64,000 nt of DNA from Sphingomonas paeninsulae (GTDB lineage: Bacteria > Pseudomonadota > Alphaproteobacteria > Sphingomonadales > Sphingomonadaceae). The position numbers were made by a program, and so were the translations under genes. The stretch spans positions 930,001-994,000 of the forward strand of contig NZ_CP032829.1 of NCBI RefSeq assembly GCF_003660165.1, in the 5' to 3' direction. Every line of letters begins with the position of its first letter. Within the stretch, counting starts at the first letter, position 1. Shown here piece by piece: positions 23,615-32,644 of this stretch. The notes beneath the pieces are model-generated. The model was given only the letters and a program-made list of their open reading frames with translations, was not told the origin of the DNA and ran no database searches.

Positions 23615-25369
23615 ATGATGCGCCGTCTTTTATTAGCAGCCGTTTTCGCGATTTCGTCGGTGCCCGCTGCCGCAACACCAACCGATGACCTGCACGGCCT
23701 CATCACAGACCATTGGGCCTGGTTCCTGAAATCCAATCCCATCTATGCCAGCGCGCTGGGCGTCCACACTTATGACGACCAGATCGGCGATTTCAGCCTT
23801 GCCGAAGCGGACCGCCAGGCGGCGCAGGCGGCGCTGTTCATCAAGCGGCTCGATGCTATCCCCGCGACCCAGCTTTCCCCGGCCGACGTCACCAATCAGG
23901 CTATCCTGCGTCGCCTGTTGTCGGAACAGGTCGAAGCCAATAGCTTCGGCGAACGGACAATGACGTTCTCGACGCTCGGCAGCTGGTTCCAGAATTTCGC
24001 CGGTCTTGCCGACACGGTCCCGGTGCGTACAAAAGCTGAATTCCAAAGCTATCTCGGCCGCCTCGCGCAGTTTCCCAAAGCGAACGCCCAATCCCTCGAC
24101 GTCACGCGCCAGGCCGTCGCTGGCGGCTTCATGCAGCCCTGCGTAACCCTCTCAGGCTTCGAACAGAGCATCACCGGCGTCATCACCGCCAATCCCGAAG
24201 ACTCGCGCTTCTACGCACCATTTAAGGGCAATAAGCCGGTCGGCATCACCGATGCCGAATGGGCGGGCATGAAGGCGCGGGCGGTGACCCTGATCTCCGG
24301 CACGCTCAATCCCGAATACCGCAAGATCGACGACTATTACCGCACCAGCTATCTGCCGAAATGCCGCCAGACCTACGGCATTTCGGCGCTGCCCGACGGA
24401 CAGAAATATTATAATTTCCTGATCCGCCAGCAGACCACGACCACCCTGACGCCCGATCAGATTCACGAAATCGGGCTAGGCGAGGTGAAACGCATCCGCA
24501 CCGAGATGGACGCGCTCGCAAAGAAAGCCGGCTATGCCAGCCGCGAAGCCTTTATCCACACGCTTCGCACCGACCCGAAATATTACCCGAAGACAGCGGC
24601 GGAACTGATGGGCGCGGCGGCATTGCAAGCAAAGATCAACGACGGCAAAATGCCGACGCTATTCGCCACCCTGCCACGCCTGCCCTACGGCGTCCGCGCC
24701 ATCCCTGCCGAGACCGCAGAGGGCAACACCACCGCTTATTACATGCCGGGGTCGCCCGCCGCCGGAATCGCGGGCACCTATTACGTCAACACTTCGAAAC
24801 TCGACCAGCGCCCGCTGTACGAACTGGCGGCGCTGACCAGTCACGAAGCGGTCCCCGGCCACCACAACCAGATCGCGCTGCAGCAGGAAATGGACCTGCC
24901 CGACTTTAGGAAATACGCTTCGCAATTCACGGCCTATGTCGAAGGATGGGGCCTGTATTCCGAACATCTCGGCATCGAGATGGGCATTTACGACACGCCC
25001 GAAAAGGACATGGGCCGCCTGTCATACGAGATGTGGCGCGCCTGTCGCCTTGTGGTCGATACCGGTCTGCACGCAAAAGGCTGGACCAAGGATCAGGCTG
25101 TTTCCTTCATGAAGGAAAACACCGCGCTGACCGATGCGAACATCGACGCAGAGGTTAACCGCTACATCAGCAGTCCGGGGCAAGCGCTGGCCTATAAGCT
25201 CGGTGAGCTGAAAATCCTGTCATTGCGGCAAAAGGCCGAAACGGCGCTCGGTGCAAAGTTCGACGTTCGGCGTTTTCACGACGCGGTGCTTGGACAGGGA
25301 GCCGTGCCGCTCGACGTGCTCGAAGCACAGATTACGAGCTGGATCGCGCACGAAAAGACGGCATCTTGA
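23615..25369 (+). CDS. DUF885 family protein (M-type zinc peptidase-like), exported
   Basis: A 584-residue protein with a Sec signal (about residues 1-20, AAA-T). The zinc-site candidate is 'SHEAVPGHHNQIAL' near residue 410, followed by 'YVEGWGLYSEHLGIEMG' near 440, the two hallmarks of DUF885. The family is distantly related to carboxypeptidase-like metallopeptidases, and members are often periplasmic dipeptidases. Substrate unknown. GGGGG lies just before the double ATG, so either Met may be used. A short gap separates it from the YbaN gene in the same direction. Confidence 0.88.
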   Translation: MMRRLLLAAVFAISSVPAAATPTDDLHGLITDHWAWFLKSNPIYASALGVHTYDDQIGDFSLAEADRQAAQAALFIKRLDAIPATQLSPADVTNQAILRRLLSEQVEANSFGERTMTFSTLGSWFQNFAGLADTVPVRTKAEFQSYLGRLAQFPKANAQSLDVTRQAVAGGFMQPCVTLSGFEQSITGVITANPEDSRFYAPFKGNKPVGITDAEWAGMKARAVTLISGTLNPEYRKIDDYYRTSYLPKCRQTYGISALPDGQKYYNFLIRQQTTTTLTPDQIHEIGLGEVKRIRTEMDALAKKAGYASREAFIHTLRTDPKYYPKTAAELMGAAALQAKINDGKMPTLFATLPRLPYGVRAIPAETAEGNTTAYYMPGSPAAGIAGTYYVNTSKLDQRPLYELAALTSHEAVPGHHNQIALQQEMDLPDFRKYASQFTAYVEGWGLYSEHLGIEMGIYDTPEKDMGRLSYEMWRACRLVVDTGLHAKGWTKDQAVSFMKENTALTDANIDAEVNRYISSPGQALAYKLGELKILSLRQKAETALGAKFDVRRFHDAVLGQGAVPLDVLEAQITSWIAHEKTAS

Positions 25370-25383
25370 ACAAAATCTGCTAG

Positions 25384-25836
25384 GTGCCGGGCGACGAGGA
25401 AGTTACGGCAACGACCGTGCCCGTTTTGCCTGACCCCCAGCTCCCGCCTCAGCGCCCCTCGCGAAACAGAATTGCACGAATGGGATGGCTGGCGCTGGGC
25501 CTGTTGTGCGTCCTGCTCGGCATCATCGGCGCTATCCTGCCATTGATGCCGACGACGATCTTCCTGATCCTCGCCGCCGGATGTTTCGCCCGATCCTCTC
25601 CCCGCCTTGAGGCATGGCTGCTCAATCACGCGCGTTTTGGTCCCACGCTCCGCGCTTGGCGGGCGGACGGCGCGATATCGCGACGGGGAAAGATTGCCGC
25701 GTGCAGTGGTATCACCATCGGCTTCGTGCTGTTCATGGTCGGCGCTCACCCGCGTCTGTGGCTGGCTCTGACGGTCGCGGCGTTTATGCTGGCATGCGCC
25801 TTTTACGTGGTGTCACGTCCGACAGCGACCGACTGA
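25384..25836 (+). CDS. YbaN family (DUF454) small inner-membrane protein
   Basis: 150 residues; a proline-rich cytoplasmic N-terminus precedes two or three hydrophobic segments: 'GLLCVLLGIIGAILPLMPTT', 'FLILAAGCFARSSPRLE' and a C-terminal hairpin 'SGITIGFVLFMV...LALTVAAFMLACAFYVV'. 'G..LPLMPTTIFLILAA.CFARSSPR' is the conserved DUF454 core. Function unknown in all species. Translation may start at GTG 25384 or at ATG 25480, which would remove the proline-rich leader. It follows the DUF885 gene by 14 bases and is convergent with the ABC permease. Confidence 0.85.
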   Translation: MPGDEEVTATTVPVLPDPQLPPQRPSRNRIARMGWLALGLLCVLLGIIGAILPLMPTTIFLILAAGCFARSSPRLEAWLLNHARFGPTLRAWRADGAISRRGKIAACSGITIGFVLFMVGAHPRLWLALTVAAFMLACAFYVVSRPTATD

Positions 25837-25843
25837 ACCCCCG

Positions 25844-28373
25844 TCAAACCCGCCGCAACGCCTGCGCCGGCCGCAGCGACAGCAACGGCAACGAACCGAG
25901 CAACCCGATACCAAACGTCAGGACCGCACCACCCGCCAGCGTCCCCAACACGACCCACCAATCCGGTGCCCATGTGAATGTGAACACTTCGACGATCACA
26001 TACCACGCCGCGCCGATGCCCAACGCAAACGCGACCAGTGCAAGCAGCGCCGCCAACACCGCATATTCCAGGCCCTGTGCCGCAAGGATCTGCCATCGCG
26101 TCGCGCCCAGTGTTTTCAGGATAACGCTGTCATAGCTGCGCGACTGTCGAGACGCCGCAATCGCACCGATCAGCACGGCGATCCCCGCCAATATCGCCAC
26201 CGATGCAGACAGCATGATCGCGGTCGCCATCTGGTCTAACATGGTGCGGACCTGCCCGATGACTTCGCTGACCGCTATAATCGACGCCGACGGGAATGCG
26301 CCAAGCAACGCTCGCGACACCGCACCCTCATGCCTCGCCTGAATATCGATGGTTGATGTCAGGCTGTGCGGCGCTTTTTCCAACGCGTTGGGAGAGAAAA
26401 CCAGCACATAATTGAAACCCATCGTGTTCCAGTTGACCTTGCGCAACGACGCAATCCGCGCCTCGATCTCTCGCCCAAGCACGCTGACGGTAATCGTATC
26501 GCCGACCTTCAGCTTCAGGATATCCGCCGCAGCCTGATCGAGCGAGACAAGGGGTGGCCCGGCATATTGCTTCGGCCACCAGCTTCCTGCGGTCAGGTCG
26601 CTGCCCTCCGGCAAAACATCGCTATAAGTCACGCCGCGTTCGCCACCCAGAAACCAAGCTCCTTCGGGGATTTGCTTCAGGTCGGCGACCGGCTGTCCCC
26701 CATAAGCGACGATCGTGCCGCGCATCGACGGCACGATGTTCAGTTGCGCTTCGGGGGCAACCCGGCGGACGACATCAACGAACTGGCTGCGCGCTTCGGA
26801 CGGAATGTCGAGAACGAACTGATTGGGTGCCTTTTGCGGCACGGTACGCGTTATCTCTGCATTAAGGCTGGTCTGGATCGCGGCAAGCGTCACGAACAGC
26901 GTCAGCGCCAGCCCTAACGCAACCACCAGCGCAATGGTTTGCGATCCCGGTCGGTGGAGATTGGCGAGGGCAAGGCGCAGCAAGGGGCGGCGCAGACGCG
27001 GCAACCGGATCGCCAACCTTCGTATCGCCCAACCGATACCGACCAACAGCAACAGGACCGCCGCAACCGACCCCAGCACGATTCCGCCAAACATCGGCTC
27101 ACGCGCCGTGCCGAGCGCCAACAGGACAACGAGCGCCGCCGCGCCAAGAACCATCATAACGGTACGTCGGTCGATACGAACGTTGCCATCCACGACACCC
27201 CGAAACTGTGCAGCAACAGGCTGCATCCGGGCACGCGCCAACGGAGGAAGCGCAAAGGCAAAGGCGATCAGCAGACCATAAGCGGCGCTGACGGCAAGCG
27301 GCATGGGGAATATGCCGACACCGGGCTGAACCGGCAGCACATCACGCGCCAGGGCGATGAGGGCGATCGGCAGGATTGCCCCCAACACCAACCCGAAAAC
27401 CACCGCCAGCAATGCGACGATACCGATCTGCATCAAATAGATGCGGGAGATGTCGCCCGACGTCGCCCCAAGGATTTTCAGAGTCGCAATGCCATCGCGT
27501 TTGATCGCGAGATAGGACGCCACCCCGTTGCTCACCCCGATCCCGGCGATCACCAGCGCCGCAAGCCCGATCAGTGACAGGAACTGCCCCATCCGTTCGA
27601 AAAACCGCGTGGCACCACCCGCAGCCCGGTCGCGGTGCTTATATTCCCAACCAGCAGACGGATAATGCGCGTTCAACTGGCCAATCGCTTCGAGCGGCTG
27701 GATATCCGGTTTCAGGCGAACACGATATTTCGTCTCGAACAACGCACCGGGCTGCAACAGCTTGGTGCGATTCAACCCTTCGAGCGATACCATGGCAACG
27801 GGGCCAAGCGTAAACCCTTCACCCACACGATCGGGTTCAGCGGCGATTATGCCCCAATCCGAAAGTCCGCCTCACCATAACGAAGCGTATCTCCCACCCG
27901 CAGCAACAGGCGGTCGGCAAGCGAGCGGTCGATCACCACCGCATCGGGAGCAAGCGGGCGATAACGACCCTGCTCCAACGTCAGCGTGCCATAAAGCGGG
28001 TAATGGCTATCGACGCCTTTCAACTCGGTCAGGACGGCCTCCGGCGCGCCGTTACGCGCGGCCCCACGCACCAACACCACCCGTGCCATCGAACGCAGCC
28101 GTATCGTATCGCTGACCTGTCCCAATGCCTCCAGCGAAGCGTGTTCGCTCGCCGAGGTCTGCCGCTGCATCATCCCGATCTGGATGTCGCCGCCCAGCAA
28201 CGTGCGACCCCGCGCGGAAAGCTCGCCGGTGATCGAGGCGGTAAGGCTGCCAATCGCGGCCAGCGTCGTGACACCCAGTAACAGGCAGACGAACAACAGC
28301 CGAAGCCCACGAAAGCCCCCTGCAAATCCCTCCGCGCGATCCGCCAGCTTGCACCCCACCCAAGCGCGTTCAC
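25844..28373 (-). pseudogene. FtsX-like ABC transporter permease (LolC/MacB-type), broken by two 1-nt frameshifts
   Basis: Large permease of a lipoprotein- or macrolide-type exporter with two FtsX domains. It starts at GTG 28373, overlapping the ATPase stop (GTGA). The frame is lost at the CCCCC run 28316-28320; adding one C gives 'RIARRDLQGGFRGLRLLFV', the normal family start. It is lost again at CCCC 27852-27855, where one C restores 'FRIGGIIAAEPDRVGEGF'. With both repairs the protein is 843 residues, the full family length, with no other stops. Both faults sit in C runs, so sequencing error is likelier than decay. If real, the transporter is dead. Paired with the ATPase upstream and the TesA-like esterase. 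Confidence 0.85.
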
Positions 28374-29068
28374 GCGGTGCGGTCCGATACGATCCGGCCA
28401 TCCTGCATTTCGAGAACCCGATCGCATCGCTCCGCCAGTGACGGGTCGTGCGTGATAATCAGCAGCGTCGCAGCGGCAGCAGCCTGTCGCGCAAATAACA
28501 GGTCGATGATCGAACCGCTGGTTGCGCCATCCAGATTGCCGGTCGGTTCGTCGGCAAATACGATTTCCGGTCGCCCTGCGACGGCGCGGGCAATGGCAAC
28601 ACGCTGTTGCTCACCGCCGGATAGCTGAACCGGATAATGGTCGATACGATGGCCTAACCCGACTGCCTGCAACTCGCTCGTGGCCCGCGCAAAAGCATCG
28701 GACGCGCCCGCCAACTCTAGCGGAATAGCGACGTTTTCCAGCGCGGTCATTGTCGGCAACAGGTGGAAACTCTGAAGGACAATGCCGATCCGCCCGCGTC
28801 TCGCACGCGCCAGTGCGTCCTCGTTCAACCCGCGATACCCGACGCCCGCCACGACCACTTCGCCACCGCTCGCCTGTTCAAGACCGGACAGGATAGCCAT
28901 CAACGACGACTTGCCTGACCCCGACGGTCCAAGGATCGCGACGCTGGCCCCGCGTTCGATGTCTAGGTCGATCCCCTTCAATATCTCGGTCGGGGCTTCA
29001 CGTGTCCCAAGCGTGAGGGTGACATTGCGCGCACGGATTGCGATATCGGCATCTGAGTTGACTGGCAT
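28370..29068 (-). CDS. ABC transporter ATP-binding protein (LolD/MacB-like)
   Basis: Cytosolic ATPase of about 232 residues. Walker A 'GPSGSGKSS', signature 'LSGGEQQRVAIARA', Walker B 'IVFADEPTGN' and the H-loop 'IITHD' are all present. 'DEPTGNLD' is the LolD/MacB/FtsE type that drives FtsX-like permeases. I chose ATG 29068 (MPVNSDADIAI); longer readings are antisense to the esterase start. Its TGA overlaps the permease GTG. The start lies 17 bases from the divergent TesA-like esterase gene, the classical ybbA-ybbP/tesA layout of Proteobacteria. Substrate unknown. Confidence 0.92.
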   Translation of the reverse strand: MPVNSDADIAIRARNVTLTLGTREAPTEILKGIDLDIERGASVAILGPSGSGKSSLMAILSGLEQASGGEVVVAGVGYRGLNEDALARARRGRIGIVLQSFHLLPTMTALENVAIPLELAGASDAFARATSELQAVGLGHRIDHYPVQLSGGEQQRVAIARAVAGRPEIVFADEPTGNLDGATSGSIIDLLFARQAAAAATLLIITHDPSLAERCDRVLEMQDGRIVSDRTA

Positions 29069-29085
29069 CGCTGGAGTTTGCGCCC

Positions 29086-29778
29086 TTGTTCCGAAATTTA
29101 CCCCCATATGTGGTCGCGCTGCTGCTGCTCCAACCGTTGGCGGGGTGTTCGGATCAAAATAGTGCTGCGAACAGGTCGACAAACGTACAGACTGCCGCTG
29201 AACCTACACCAAAAGCGACGGCAAAACTCGTCGTTGCGTTCGGGGACAGCCTTTACGCAGGCTATGGTGTTTTGCCGTCGGAAAGTTTTCCGACTGAGTT
29301 GCAAAAGGCGCTGACGGCACGGGGCGTTTCGGTGACGGTGCAGAACGCGGGCGTATCGGGTGATACGAGTTCAGCCGGCTTGCGGCGTCTGGCATTCACT
29401 CTGGATGGCCTGACGCGGAAGCCCGATCTGTTCATGGTCAACCTCGGCGGCAATGACATGTTGCGTGGGATCGCCCCTGCGGAAACCCGGACAAACCTCA
29501 TCGCTATCTGTAAGGAGCTGAAAAAGCGGGGCATCCCAATCATGCTGACAGGCATGGTGGCCGCACCCAATATGGGCGGCGATTACGCACGCGGGTTCAA
29601 CCCGATCTACGCCGATCTCGCAAAAAAGTTCGATGCCACGCTATACCCCTTTTTTCTGGATGGCGTCGTATCCGACCCGGCGTTGATGCAGGCAGATCGG
29701 ATGCACCCCAATCCGCATGGCGTGGATGTCATCGTCAACAAGATCACACCGCTGGTCGCGTCCACACTCGGCAAATAA
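29086..29778 (+). CDS. tesA: SGNH/GDSL arylesterase / lysophospholipase (TesA-like), lipoprotein
   Basis: A 230-residue esterase of the TesA type that hydrolyses acyl-CoA, lysophospholipid or aryl esters in the periplasm. It carries block I 'VAFGDSLYAGYGV' (catalytic Ser), 'SGDTSSAGLRRL', 'NLGGNDMLRG' and a C-terminal 'DRMHPNPHGVD' with the Asp-His pair. The leader ends in a lipobox 'QPLAGC', so it is probably lipid-anchored. The start is TTG 29086 with GGAG upstream; no ATG fits. Divergent from the ybbA-like ATPase, as in E. coli tesA-ybbA. Confidence 0.87.
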   Translation: MFRNLPPYVVALLLLQPLAGCSDQNSAANRSTNVQTAAEPTPKATAKLVVAFGDSLYAGYGVLPSESFPTELQKALTARGVSVTVQNAGVSGDTSSAGLRRLAFTLDGLTRKPDLFMVNLGGNDMLRGIAPAETRTNLIAICKELKKRGIPIMLTGMVAAPNMGGDYARGFNPIYADLAKKFDATLYPFFLDGVVSDPALMQADRMHPNPHGVDVIVNKITPLVASTLGK

Positions 29779-29872
29779 CCAAACCATTCTATCGCTTGCA
29801 AAAAACTTCGGGACTACGGCAAAAGATGCGCTATGGCCGACCCCGGAGCAGACAAGTGAAGGATTGCCTTAC

Positions 29873-31135
29873 GTGAAGCTCCCCAAGCGCACCCGGACGA
29901 TCGCCCTGTTCGAGAAATTGGGCCCAGGCCTGATTACGGGTGCCGCCGACGACGATCCCAGCGGTATCGCGACCTATTCACAGGCAGGGGCGCAGTTCGG
30001 TTTCGGGTTGTTGTGGACGCTGGTGCTCACCTATCCCCTGATGACGGCGATCCAGCTCGTCAGCGCGCAGATCGGGCGCGTTACCGGCAACGGCCTTGCC
30101 CGCAACATGGACGATATCCTGCCGCGCTGGCTTGTAACCGCACTGGTTGCCCTGCTGTTCATTGCCAACACGATCAACATCGGTGCCGATATCGCGGCAA
30201 TGGGCGATGCCGCCGCGCTGGTGGTCGGCGGCGGCTCTCACATCTTCACGATCGTTTTTGCGATCGGCTCGTTGCTCCTCCAGATGTTCGTGCCTTACCG
30301 ACACTATGCCAAGATCCTGAAATGGATGACCCTCGTGCTGTTTTCCTATGTTGCGCTGGTCTTTATGGTGAAAGTCGACTGGGCGGCTGCGGGCAAGGGC
30401 ATGATCTGGCCGACCATCGCGGGAGCGGGGGCCGTCACCATGGTCGTCGCGATTTTCGGTACGACGATCAGCCCGTATCTCTTCTTCTGGCAAAGCTCGC
30501 AGGAGGTCGAGGAGATCAACCAGTCCGATGCCATGAAACCGCTCATCGAGGCTCCACATCAGGCAAAACGGGAATTTACCCGGATGCGGCTCGATACGTT
30601 CAGCGGCATGGCGATATCGAATGTCGTTGCGATCACGATCATGATCGGGACGGCAGCAACGCTCAACGCCGCCGGTATCACGGAAATCAATACGGCGGCG
30701 GATGCAGCTAAGGCGTTGCAGCCGGTTGCCGGGCAATTCGCATTCCTGCTGTTCAGCCTGGGAATCATCGGCACCGGCCTGCTCGCGGTTCCTGTGCTGG
30801 CGGGGTCGGCCGCCTATGCGGTGGGCGAAACGCGCGGCTGGAAATCCGGGCTGGAATATACACCCATGCAAGCGCGGGGCTTTTACACCGTGATCGCTGC
30901 ATCGACGCTGCTTGGAATCGGTATCGACTGGTCGCCGCTTGACCCGATCAAAGCCCTGTTCTGGAGCGCGGTCATCAACGGCGTGGTGGCCGTTCCGATC
31001 ATGGCCGCCATGATGATCGTCGTTTCGCGAAAATCTGTGATGGGCGCATTCACGGCGACTGGCTGGCTGCTCTTTTTCGGATGGATGGCGACTGCGGTCA
31101 TGGCCGCCGCTGCGGTTGCCATGTTTTTCGTTTGA
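29873..31135 (+). CDS. Nramp family divalent metal transporter (MntH-like)
   Basis: Inner-membrane importer of about 420 residues with about 11 helices. TM1 carries 'DDDPSGIATYSQAGAQ', the unwound DPSG metal motif (Asp and Asn/Ser ligands). The TM6 region 'NVVAITIMIGTAATLNAA' lacks the usual metal-binding Met of Mn/Fe transporters in an obvious form, so substrate specificity may be shifted. It starts at GTG 29873 with GAAGGA nine bases upstream. It follows the esterase by 94 bases. Probably proton-coupled; Mn2+, Fe2+ or Mg2+ remain possible. Confidence 0.85.
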   Translation: MKLPKRTRTIALFEKLGPGLITGAADDDPSGIATYSQAGAQFGFGLLWTLVLTYPLMTAIQLVSAQIGRVTGNGLARNMDDILPRWLVTALVALLFIANTINIGADIAAMGDAAALVVGGGSHIFTIVFAIGSLLLQMFVPYRHYAKILKWMTLVLFSYVALVFMVKVDWAAAGKGMIWPTIAGAGAVTMVVAIFGTTISPYLFFWQSSQEVEEINQSDAMKPLIEAPHQAKREFTRMRLDTFSGMAISNVVAITIMIGTAATLNAAGITEINTAADAAKALQPVAGQFAFLLFSLGIIGTGLLAVPVLAGSAAYAVGETRGWKSGLEYTPMQARGFYTVIAASTLLGIGIDWSPLDPIKALFWSAVINGVVAVPIMAAMMIVVSRKSVMGAFTATGWLLFFGWMATAVMAAAAVAMFFV

Positions 31136-31210
31136 CCAGGCCATTCGAAACCACTTGATCGGCAGCACTCCCCTCACCTACCCCGTGGCATACGAGTTCG
31201 GAGCGCTGAA

Positions 31211-32644
31211 ATGAGAACATTGGGTGCCGCATATCGTTTCTGCCTCAACATCGCTGCCGTCGGCGCCCTTGCGCTAACGCTGGCGGCTTGTGCGGCGTCC
31301 TCGGGCCATGTGAAACCCGCATCGTCCGGCCCTGGTATCGGCAAGGGATTTTCGCACGATCCCTACCCCTCCACCTACAAAGCATATCCCGGCATGCCGA
31401 CGCTGGTGCGTAACGTTACCATATACGATGGCGAAGGCGGCCGTATCGACGGTGGTGAAGTGCTGTTTGCGGATGGTAAGATTGTCGGCATCGGGCACGA
31501 CATCGCCGCTCCTGCTGGCGCGACTGTTATCGACGGGACCGGTAAATGGATCACCCCCGGCATCATCGACATCCACAGTCATCTCGGTGATTATCCATCG
31601 CCCAGTATACGCGCGCTGTCGGACGGCAACGAAGCCACCGACCCCGTCACACCCGAAGTATGGGCCGAACACAGCGTCTGGCCACAAGACCCCGGCTTCG
31701 GTCGTGCACTCACCAATGGCGGCGTCACCACACTCCAGATTTTGCCGGGATCGGCAAACCTGTTCGGTGGCCGGTCGGTCGTCCTGAAGAACGTGTACGC
31801 CCGCACCGTTCAGGGAATGAAATTCCCCGGCGCACCCTATGGTCTGAAGATGGCGTGCGGCGAAAATCCGAAGCGCGTTTACGGGTCCAGAAACCGGGAA
31901 CCATCGACGCGGATGGGCAACATCGCCGTCGACCGCATCACATGGGCAAAGGCGGTCGAATACAAACGGAAATGGGACAAATACGAAAAAAATGGCGGTG
32001 CCATCCCCGATCGCAACATCGCAATGGACACATTGCGCGGCGTTCTGGCGGGCGAAATCCTCGTCCATAACCACTGCTACCGCGCCGACGAAATGGCCAA
32101 TGTGATCGATATGTCGAAGGAATTTGGCTATCATGTCACGGCATTTCATCACGCCGTCGAAGCCTATAAAATCCCTGACTTGCTAAAGGTCAACGGCGTC
32201 TGCGCTGCGGTCTGGGCCGACTGGTACGGCTTTAAGATGGAAAGCTATGACGGCATCGCCGAAAATCTCGCGCTGCTGCAAAAGGCCGGGGTTTGCGCGA
32301 TGATCCATTCCGACGATGAAAACGGCATCCAGCGGCTCAATCAGGAAGTTGCAAAAGCACTGGCGGCGGGTCGTCGTGCGGGGATCGAGATTTCGGACGC
32401 CGTTGCTTGGGAATGGCTTTCCTTCAACCCGGCAAAGTCGCTCGGCATCGCCGATCGCACGGGTAGCCTGAAACCGGGCAAGATGGCCGATGTCGTGTTG
32501 TGGAACGGCAATCCGTTGAGTGTCTATACACGCCCTGAAAAGGTCTGGATTGATGGCGCGCTGCTCTATGATGCCACAAATCCGAAACTTCGACCGGTGT
32601 CGGATTTCGAACTTGGCTTGCCCGGATCGGGAGATGTGAAGTGA
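31211..32644 (+). CDS. Amidohydrolase family protein, secreted lipoprotein (active-site type)
   Basis: A 477-residue metal-dependent hydrolase. The lipobox 'TLAAC' near residue 27 suggests an outer-membrane or periplasmic lipoprotein. The amidohydrolase core has HxH in 'GIIDIHSHLGD', further ligands in 'ILVHNHCYRADEM' and 'VTAFHHAVEAYKIP', and 'MIHSDDENG' for the catalytic Asp. 'GSLKPGKMADVVLWNGNPL' ends the core. It is an imidazolonepropionase-like, TIM-barrel enzyme; substrate unknown. Its stop overlaps the start of a second amidohydrolase by 4 nt (GTGA). Confidence 0.9.
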   Translation: MRTLGAAYRFCLNIAAVGALALTLAACAASSGHVKPASSGPGIGKGFSHDPYPSTYKAYPGMPTLVRNVTIYDGEGGRIDGGEVLFADGKIVGIGHDIAAPAGATVIDGTGKWITPGIIDIHSHLGDYPSPSIRALSDGNEATDPVTPEVWAEHSVWPQDPGFGRALTNGGVTTLQILPGSANLFGGRSVVLKNVYARTVQGMKFPGAPYGLKMACGENPKRVYGSRNREPSTRMGNIAVDRITWAKAVEYKRKWDKYEKNGGAIPDRNIAMDTLRGVLAGEILVHNHCYRADEMANVIDMSKEFGYHVTAFHHAVEAYKIPDLLKVNGVCAAVWADWYGFKMESYDGIAENLALLQKAGVCAMIHSDDENGIQRLNQEVAKALAAGRRAGIEISDAVAWEWLSFNPAKSLGIADRTGSLKPGKMADVVLWNGNPLSVYTRPEKVWIDGALLYDATNPKLRPVSDFELGLPGSGDVK

